Assembly (NCBI RefSeq): GCF_050947875.1
Contig: NC_134568.1
Coordinates: 262,488,115-262,552,114, forward strand
DNA from: Dermacentor variabilis
Lineage: Eukaryota; Arthropoda; Arachnida; Ixodida; Ixodidae
Reading direction: 5' to 3'
Length of the DNA stretch: 64,000 nucleotides
In this document: positions 56,906-64,000 of the stretch, piece by piece
Layout: the number at the start of each line of letters is the position of its first letter
Position numbering within the stretch: the stretch's first letter is position 1
Position numbers and translations under genes: made by a program
Notes under the pieces: generated by a model
The model's database searches: none
What the model saw: only the letters and a program-made list of their open reading frames with translations
What the model was told of the DNA's origin: nothing

Positions 56906-58102
56906 GGAAAGAATGAAATTGTGGCAAGTTCGCTGACGCGTGCGGTTTTACAGAAATTGCCTGTTAAACTACGAAGGGGCTCGAATAAAATACTACGTAA
57001 AGATGAAAATAAATAGCGTCTCGTAGCCATTTCAAAGTGTTCATGCAAATACAAACGCCAGAGACATTTTAGTGGTTCGTTACTAATAGTCTTAGAAAAT
57101 TCAGAGCCATTCCACTTCTGTGAAGGTGGTTGACCAGCGAAGCTGTGTATGTCTGACCCTTAATGGCGAACTGTCCATTGCCGTGCGTCAAATACCGTAT
57201 GCACATAAATGGAAGGCGAGTCGCGACTAGTCGCTCCCCCACGATGTTGAACCTTGGAAGCGGCTGAAGCATTGGGGGGTATACATGCCCATGTGTTGTT
57301 GCGAAACGCGGCACGACGCCTTTTACTAACAAATCCCGGCACCTCACCGCACTCCAAGGCCGCGCACTGCTTCACCGCAGCCAAGGCGATCGTGCGTTGG
57401 TCGACGTCCCGCAGTTGCAGTAATGGTTGTAAAAGGTCACTCGAAAACCACCAGCGGTCACACACAACACAGGCCACAGAAAATTGGTTCCCCACAAACT
57501 CCCTCCTAAACCTGGCCGTTGCTCTGGTGAAACGTTCCAAGTTTGCGGGATGGGGGCCACATGGATGGTTCGCATTTTTTTCCACCTCGCGGTCCTGGCG
57601 CGTAGCATGCTTACGGGACCGGCATAACATGAAGAGCGGAAGGAAAGCAAAGGTGATACGCAAGCGCTTGGAACGCCGACAAAGAGAGGTCAGTGCGAAC
57701 ACAGACATGACCGACGAGGGTCAAAGTGTAGTATCTGTTCTCATCAGCTTAATACCTGATACGGGTTGGATTTGGACCAAAGATATTAAACTTATATTTG
57801 CAAGTTGTCGGAATGCTTAAAGACTGTTTCACTTCCGCCGCGGGTCGGTCCGGTATTGCACTATCTTCAGGATCGGCTTACACGGCTTGATAGGCGCACG
57901 AAATTTTTTCCCAGAACCTAGCCATATACAGCATTGTTGTAAAAACAGATATTCTCTGGGTTTTTCTTGATACCATGACAGCGAATGGCATGATATTTAG
58001 GCTTAATACCACCGAGACCCGAGAAATTGTCTTAAACTGAGCGCGGAGTTGCCGCTCAATAGTTGTCCCCAAGAGAGATCACACTAACTCGAAACACGCA
58101 AC
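56906..58102. other. Unassigned; overlapping open frames 57160-57820
   Basis: A 188-codon plus frame (57254-57820) and a 182-codon minus frame (57160-57708) overlap. The plus frame ends in a basic stretch (KSGRKAKVIRKRLERRQRE). Neither shows a known domain, a signal peptide or membrane segment, and no promoter or splice evidence favours either strand. It could be an old mobile-element remnant or host exon. Confidence 0.3.
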
Positions 58103-58237
58103 CGTATTGTCCGAATCGTTCCTGTACCCAAGAAACGTGATCGTTTGCTGTTAACTAACTATCGCCCAATTTTCCTAAATTCATCATGCTGTAAAAAACT
58201 TGAGCACGTCATTGCTAATCGCATAAATGAATTCTTG
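58103..58237 (+). pseudogene. LINE RT fingers, before the transposon
   Basis: The frame reads RIVRIVPVPKKRDRLLLTNY, RPIFLNSSCCKKLEHVIAN and RINEFL. PVxKKxD and NYRPIxLxSxxCKxLE are RT finger motifs. The codon TTG (Leu, 58235-58237) is the last before the transposon and is repeated on its far side. The text upstream of 58103 is not clearly LINE. Confidence 0.85.
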
Positions 58238-59223
58238 GGGCGCTATAACGTAAAACTATTCCAAACTTTTCTATCCCAATTCTGCTATCAGCCCTCCACG
58301 ATTGGTCAAAAACTTTTTTCGACCGCGCCCACTTCACCTGTGTGTCACGCGACGGCACGAAAACCGCAATACCTCCCCATCTGATATGACATGTACATAC
58401 TGATTGTGCATGATTTGACAGAAAAAAGAAAAACAGTTATTTCTGATTCGAACCTTTTTCGCCATTAGCCCTCGGCTATTGGTAAAAAGTTTTCCGGCTG
58501 CACCCACTTCACCTGCCTGTCACGCGACGTCACAAAACTACGCAAACTCACCGCGTCAAAGTGACGTGTACGCGATAAACATGCACTAATATGCCGAACA
58601 AAACTGAATTTTCTTCGGAATAGCGGCAGGCTGCCCCGTTCCGAAAGGAATAAAAGATGGCTGCCGCCGATCGCTGAGACACTGGCTACTCGCACCTGCC
58701 GGAGAGCATGGGTGTGTTTGCGCATAATAAAACTTCTTGCGTGGCCGTGTAACGTTTTCGAGCCCTTTCATCACGTTTACCACCTTATTCTGCCAACTCT
58801 TCTTTGCTGAGGGTCAGTTTTAGCGTCATTCTTAAGCTTCCGTTGCACGCCGCCGTGAATTTCGACCAGCCACCACAAGCTAAGTAAAGGAAAGCCGACC
58901 AATCGCAGACGCTGGCACCACCCTCTTCATCCGGTTATCGACTTTCAATGCACAGGCGTGAATCCCCAGTGAATCCCTCTCCACTTGAGCGTTCTCCTCG
59001 CCTCTTGTCAGCCAACTAGATACGACAAGCCGCTCAGTGTAGGCAATGTTATTCGTTTTTCAAGCAAACAAAAGTGACCTCCTATGAACGAGGAGAGCGT
59101 TTGATTGGTCTGTTCAGACAACCCTGCGGGTGACCGCCTGGTGCTTGCGTCGGTGGTTACGCAAATTTGACGTCAGGAGATTGGAATAGAAACATTTTGG
59201 AATAGTTTTACTTTATACGGCCC
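58238..59223. mobile_element. Intact-looking 986-bp non-autonomous TIR transposon
   Basis: Starts GGGCGCTATAACGTAAAAC and ends with the near complement (GTTTTACTTTATACGGCCC). TTG occurs at both borders (58235-58237 and 59224-59226), a 3-bp target duplication. Excising element plus one TTG joins RINEFL to NRHSIM in frame. Orientation is opposite to the copies at 19450 and 52866, as shown by the reverse complement of GCATCGGGCGGTCACC and GCATATTAATGCATC. No frame longer than about 90 codons and no transposase motif. Superfamily unassigned; 3-bp duplication and G-rich ends are compatible with several. Confidence 0.85.
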
Positions 59224-59226
59224 TTG

Positions 59227-59907
59227 AATCGGCACTCTATTATGTCCAAATTTCAGAATCATTTTCGTAAAGGGTACTCAACAGTAACCCAATCAACAAG
59301 AATTGTTCATTTGGTCACGCTTACCCTAGACAGTAATGACCAGGTTGATCTCATATTATTGGATTTTAGCAAAGCTTTTGATAAAGTCCATCATGATAAA
59401 TTAATGTTAAAGCTAAAAACTATTGACCTTCCTGAAATATTAGTTATCTGGATTTTGGACTATTTAACTAACCGTAAGCAATATGTTTCAATTGATGGAC
59501 AGGAGTCGGACGGTCTTGCAGTTACTTCCAGTGTGCCTCAAGGGAGTTTACTAGGCCCTTTATTATTTCTTTTTTATATTAACGACATCGTTCACGCAGT
59601 TGTTCCTGGCGTAGAGATTCGTTTGTTTGCGGATGACTGCGTGCTGATTCATGACATTACATGTTCTAATCACCAGAAAGACATAGATAACTCTTTAACT
59701 AACATCCTAGCATGGTGCCATGAATGGGGTATGGTTCTAAACAAAGACAAAACGAGCTTTCTTTGCGTATCAACCAAAAAATTTCTTTTCAATCACAGGT
59801 ATCACTTTGGACGATCACCCTTACATGAAGTCTCCAGTTTTAAATACCTAGGTGTAACAATAACTAACAATCTCTCCTGGGATTCACATTCTGAAAATAC
59901 CTGCTAA
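59227..59907 (+). pseudogene. LINE reverse transcriptase palm
   Basis: A clean 227-codon frame: FRKGYSTVTQSTRIVHL, VDLILLDFSKAFDKVHHDKL, SSVPQGSLLGPLLFLFYIND, EIRLFADDCVLIHD, GMVLNKDKTSFLCVS and FKYLGVTITNNLSWDSH. All palm motifs, including FADD, are intact. A stop at 59905-59907 ends the frame. It resembles the RT at 14127-15917. The piece before the transposon is collinear, so the RT was interrupted by that insertion. Confidence 0.9.
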
Positions 59908-59930
59908 TCCGCCTTTCGCAAACTATGTCT

Positions 59931-60269
59931 TTCATGGAATAAACTTTCGAAAGCCCCCGCTCAGAGTAAACTACTGGCTTGTAATTCATTAATCAGCCCT
60001 NNNNNNNNNNNNNNNNNNNNNNNNNNNNNNNNNNNNNNNNNNNNNNNNNNNNNNNNNNNNNNNNNNNNNNNNNNNNNNNNNNNNNNNNNNNNNNNNNNNN
60101 NNNNNNNNNNNNNNNNNNNNNNNNNNNNNNNNNNNNNNNNNNNNNNNNNNNNNNNNNNNNNNNNNNNNNNNNNNNNNNNNNNNNNNNNNNNNNNNNNNNN
60201 TTCATGGAATAAACTTTCGAAAGCCCCGCTCAGAGTAAACTACTGGCTTGTAATTCATTAATCAGCCCT
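59931..60269. other. Assembly gap with duplicated flanks
   Basis: Positions 60001-60200 are 200 Ns. The 70 bases before the gap (59931-60000) reappear after it (60201-60269), differing only by one C in a C run. Since both are the same segment of one RT gene, the gap most likely joins overlapping contig ends and contains no missing sequence. Confidence 0.85.
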
Positions 60270-60640
60270 AAACTCGAGTATGCAAGCGTGGTGTGGGATC
60301 CATATAATATAACGAATATTAAAAACTTGAAAGAATTCAAAGGAAAGCCGTAAGCTTTATTTATTCAAAATTTTTACCGTTCGATTCACCGTCTGAGCTA
60401 ATAAAAATAACAGTATCCAACTCCTGGAAACAAGAAAAAACATATATCGAGAATTTCTTCCCTTGCTAATAAATAAAACATTGGCGCTTTATCCTGCACC
60501 CTATGTATCGTTTCTAACCACACGCCACACGCGTCACTATCAACCCGGTTCACTAACCCCTTACTTTGCTCACATTCAAATTTTTCTTTTTCCCGCATAG
60601 CATTAGAGAGTGGAATTCGCCGACACAATAACTGACAACG
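60270..60640 (+). pseudogene. LINE ORF2 C-terminus after the gap
   Basis: Directly after the repeated flank the sequence reads LISPKLEYASVVWDPYNI (continuing from the repeated flank), then through frame changes FIYSKFLPFDSPSELI, ALYPAPYVSFLTTRHTRH and FLFPAIHESGIRRHN. This matches the RT thumb 'RPxLEYAxxVWxP' and the end of the LINE. A single-base indel near 60325 shifts the frame. Confidence 0.7.
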
Positions 60641-60656
60641 CATTGCGATGCGGCAT

Positions 60657-60794
<138 letters not shown>

Positions 60795-60890
60795 TGTTAC
60801 CTTTGACCCAATGTTATCCATTTCTGTATTTGTTCTGCTTGGATCTGTAACATGATCTGCAGCATGAAATAAATAAAAATATTGCAGTGC

Positions 60891-63850
60891 AGCTACGATG
60901 ATTCGATTGGTGTTATGAATTTCGTGCTTTTAGCGCTAAAACACAAATTACAGGAATAGTGGGCACAAGTAGTGCCATCTTCCTCACTGAAATCTACACA
61001 CAGGAATTCTCAGAACAGATATAATGGGTAAACTATTCTATGGGGAGCCGCGATCTGTTTGCGTCGTAAATACAAGACTTTGCACCAGCTTCATCTAATA
61101 ACTGGGTTTAAGCTGCGTCGCACACAACGGCCTGTTATCAACAGTTGATACGGCGAAGGACGGGCTACCGCAAGTCGTGGCCACGATTCCTGCTGAGCAC
61201 TTTCAAGAGAACGTTGGTGAACGGTTGTGGTTTAGTTGAGGTGCGCCGCATGTCACTACGGTGTTAACCCCGTTGCTCCCATGGTCATTACTAATCAAAC
61301 ACACAGGCGCATTTGTGGGGCTTTGCAAATCCGATGCATTGGTAGCAAAAGGCACGAGCTCTCTCTCGCAGTGATTTCCGTGCATTAAGTACTCCCATAG
61401 ACAGTAGCCAAAACGTTATGCTATATTTCCGGGCGGTACACTTCCACGAACGACATGTCAGAGTAAAGTGCGAAATATCTGTTCAGGTTATGATGCCATT
61501 GCGCGAGTCGTCCTTATTATTAATGCGCTGTAACAGCACTCAGCTTGCAGTGTGTGCTTCTGTGCTACTCCACTCGGACTGATTTACTGAGTACAGCAAT
61601 GAACTGCAAATTTTTCTTGTTCCAGCCCAAATACTTCTAACTCTGTAAACACACGTCTATCCGCTTTTGTTTGAGTGGCCCGCGTTGGTGTTCTGGCATG
61701 TGCGTTGCTGTTGGAACAATCCTGTTCGCGCTTGTGTTTTATGCGGCTTTTCCGCACAACTGGTCATGCTGCAGAAAAGCACGCTTTACAAAAACCATAC
61801 TCTGGACAACGCAAACATTCTGACATTACCCCCGTTTGCGTCACTCATGAGTTGTGACCACTCGTCCCTCTCTTCTACGTATTGCCCCGCTACCTTAGAT
61901 GATAAGCAGCGCTGCAGCTTACCAGATGTAGCAAATGAGCCCCAAAGCCGGGCACCTGTAAGCAAATGAATGGGGAAACACGGCGACGAAGTGGGCATTG
62001 ACGATTACCCCTTTATAGTTCCGTCTGTTCAGTTCAGCTTGGTGTGGAGCGGTAGAATTTTCTTAATATGTTGCCATTGCAAAGCAATGTAAGAGCATAA
62101 AACAGTAAAAAAGAATCTGCGGCATTTTAGGTTATTGTTCCAGAAGCCAGAGCTTATCTAGCGGAGTTACAAGATGAGGCTACCAACCAGTCAACGGAAT
62201 CGCTAATAGACTTGCTATAAGTATATGCCTAATACATGTAGCATGCAGAGAATGACTACCAAACCGCTACAAAACATGGTCTGATTGGAATGACGTCGCA
62301 GAAAAAACGCAGGAATGGTGCGTTAGTGTCTTGACTGCGCTACGAAGAAATAGACCCATTACTTTGATGTTAATTATTCTTTGTTATTTCGGTTTCATCA
62401 TTTTCGCGAATGGGCAGTGCTCTCTGCATTTCACACAATCATACCCACTCATGTACCCAATAACACATTCATACCCAATCATGTACCCACTCCTTCTTGA
62501 TTTCTATGGTGTTTACACGTTCCTCAGTAGGGTCTTACCACCACATGATCAACCAACCTTGTTTACGCTTGCAACGAGCGTTAAACTTCATTTCATTCTT
62601 GCAGATGCCAAGACCGCCTCGCTAAGCAGTGAATGGGAGAGCAGCATTATGCCAGGGATACAGAAGTAAAAAGAGGCACACATACACGCCTCATGCTGCG
62701 TACTACATGAGTTCTACTACGCACTGCATGAATTAGCTTTTTTTTTTTCAGGTCTAGACGTCCCGTTGTTATAAAAATGAAACCTCGAAGATGTTTTTTC
62801 CGGCTTTCTTCAAAACCGTCAGTGATAGGATGATCATACCCGCCTTCCTAGTAACGTCGCTTACTTTCTTCTCCATTATTCTGCTGGTCCCTTCTTTGGG
62901 CAAGTCAGCACGTTTCCCCTTTTCTCTGCTAGCAATTCAGCCGGTCCGTCAGCGTAGCAATTCCTTTTTAAAAAGAAGGCGCCAGAGAGGTTCCAGCGGG
63001 ACGGTGGGCTCCGGTCTTTACCACTCGAATTTAGTTTCTCTTTTCGTCTCGCTCCAGCGGCGGAAGAAGCTAGAGCACAAAGGAACGCCATGCGGGAAAG
63101 GGGTGGAAAGGGGGGGGGGGGGCGGGGGCGGAGGAGGTGGAGATGGGGCGGCAGTCTCCTAGGCGCTCCAATTTGGCCAGTCTAGGCGCTCGCTTCAGTG
63201 TCATAAAACGAACCGTTTACTACCGGAAGCGAGTCCCCTAAACTGCTCATCACCTCCTCCCCAGCTCCCAAGCGATCGCCGACCCTTCCCTCCGTCGTCT
63301 CCGCCTCGACGCGCTCGCGGGCCTCCCCTGCGTTGTAGCGCCCAGCGTTCCGCGAGCAAAGCCGAGCCAACGTGGGGAGGAAGTGAGAAAAGAGCACGTT
63401 GTGTTTTCCGGCACTTCTCCAAACAAAAGCCGCTAGCAACAGCTGCGCAACTCTTCAGGCAGACTTAACGCCCGGAGCGCTGCTGCCCTGTGTAGCCGGC
63501 GTGTTCCTCAGCATGTGAGGCTGCGCATTCCGAAAGCATTTTGGCGGACGGAGGAGGAAGGGGCACTCTCGTACACGTCCTCTTAAGTGGACTCTAAAGT
63601 AGCAATTGTTCCGTGAGCGCAAATGGAAGCGACGTTAACGTGGATTGTGTGAAAACGAGATAAAACGCAGGGTAGATAGGAATGTCCGCAATACTAAAAT
63701 TAAGCGACACGTACACGCAAACGCACAAGCTTACTAGGGTCTAGACAACAGAGACACATGTGTCTGTCTTCTGTAGTGCAATGTTTTCTAGAAAATACAA
63801 TAATGTAAACGGCGGCACTCAAGTGAATGTCATGGCGATTATAGCAGTTC
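60891..63850. other. No confident gene in 3 kb; G-rich and CpG-rich parts
   Basis: Mixed sequence. 62960-63480 is GC- and CpG-rich with a G run (about 63109-63130). 62445-62492 holds a short imperfect tandem of CATACCCA-containing units. Open frames (for example 62331-62669, 112 codons; 62791-63162, 123 codons) show no domain. Confidence 0.35.
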
Positions 63851-63965
63851 CGGGGGGGGGGGGGGGGGGGCGGCGGTATTTATGTGTCAGCACGGAGGGG
63901 AATAGAAGGCGGCAGCAACCTGTTTCTAATTATTTATTTTTTTACCACCAGCGCTGCATTTCTTC

Positions 63966-63996
<31 letters not shown>

Positions 63997-64000
63997 TTAA
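63851..64000. repeat. Poly-G run and terminal (TTTC)n
   Basis: A 19-bp G run at 63852-63870 and a (TTTC)n microsatellite from about 63963 to the window end. Confidence 0.9.

Noticed and set aside
59993..60205. Open frame through the N gap
   Set aside because: Consists of undetermined bases.

Overview
This is eukaryotic, repeat-dense DNA that looks like an intergenic or intronic stretch of a hard-tick (Ixodida) genome. The tick assignment rests on recognition from memory rather than a search. It depends on a tRNA-derived SINE with a GGTTTTACGTGCC-type end (several copies, both strands), RTE-like LINEs ending in ATC repeats, I-type LINEs carrying RNase H, and very many long microsatellites. 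I see no convincing host protein-coding gene, rRNA, intact tRNA, CRISPR array, operon or bacterial signal. Almost every recognisable coding stretch is a broken retrotransposon.

Layout. 0.26-2.86 kb: degenerate tandem array of ~460-bp units, interrupted by a retroelement 3' end and by a 341-bp inverted-repeat element with 9-bp direct repeats. 3.47-4.80 kb: large fold-back structure with a CCTAA-rich core. 7.0-8.7 kb: two I-type LINE fragments (+) and a tRNA-like SINE fragment. 8.8-13.1 kb: a near full-length but decayed CR1/L2-type LINE (-), split near its 3' end by a nested LINE tail inside TA repeats. 14.0-15.95 kb and 16.5-17.0 kb: two more 5'-truncated LINEs (-). 18.2-25.0 kb: near full-length I-type LINE (+) with ORF1 zinc knuckles, endonuclease, RT, RNase H and a C-terminal Cys/His motif; its endonuclease is split by a 1.9-kb tandem composite of a non-autonomous inverted-repeat transposon.

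25.1-30 kb: SINE and microsatellites. 30.2-31.95 kb: an internally deleted LINE whose ORF1 start carries a 2A-like DTETNPGP motif and continues, in one frame with three stops, into the RT. 35.4-36.3 kb: LINE 3'UTR and RNase H fragments. 39.6-39.9 kb: endonuclease/phosphatase-fold fragment. 44.4-45.4 kb and 49.4 kb: SINEs. 48.2-48.8 kb: LINE 3' end. 52.7-55.85 kb: an unbroken mosaic of SINE, inverted-repeat transposon, RTE LINE, LINE tail and 943-bp fold-back element. 58.1-60.9 kb: LINE RT (+) split by another copy of the same transposon and crossed by a 200-N gap whose flanks are duplicates of each other.

The elements interact as nested parasites. The same ~986-bp inverted-repeat transposon interrupts two unrelated LINE coding regions (I-type endonuclease, CR1/L2-type RT), and removing it restores both LINE reading frames across the insertion site. 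Several LINE tails share one 3'-terminal hairpin module next to a variable poly-C tract. No multigene pathway is encoded here. The observations most worth following are the 2A-like LINE, the transposon family with its tandem composite, the shared LINE 3' module, and the apparently false assembly gap.
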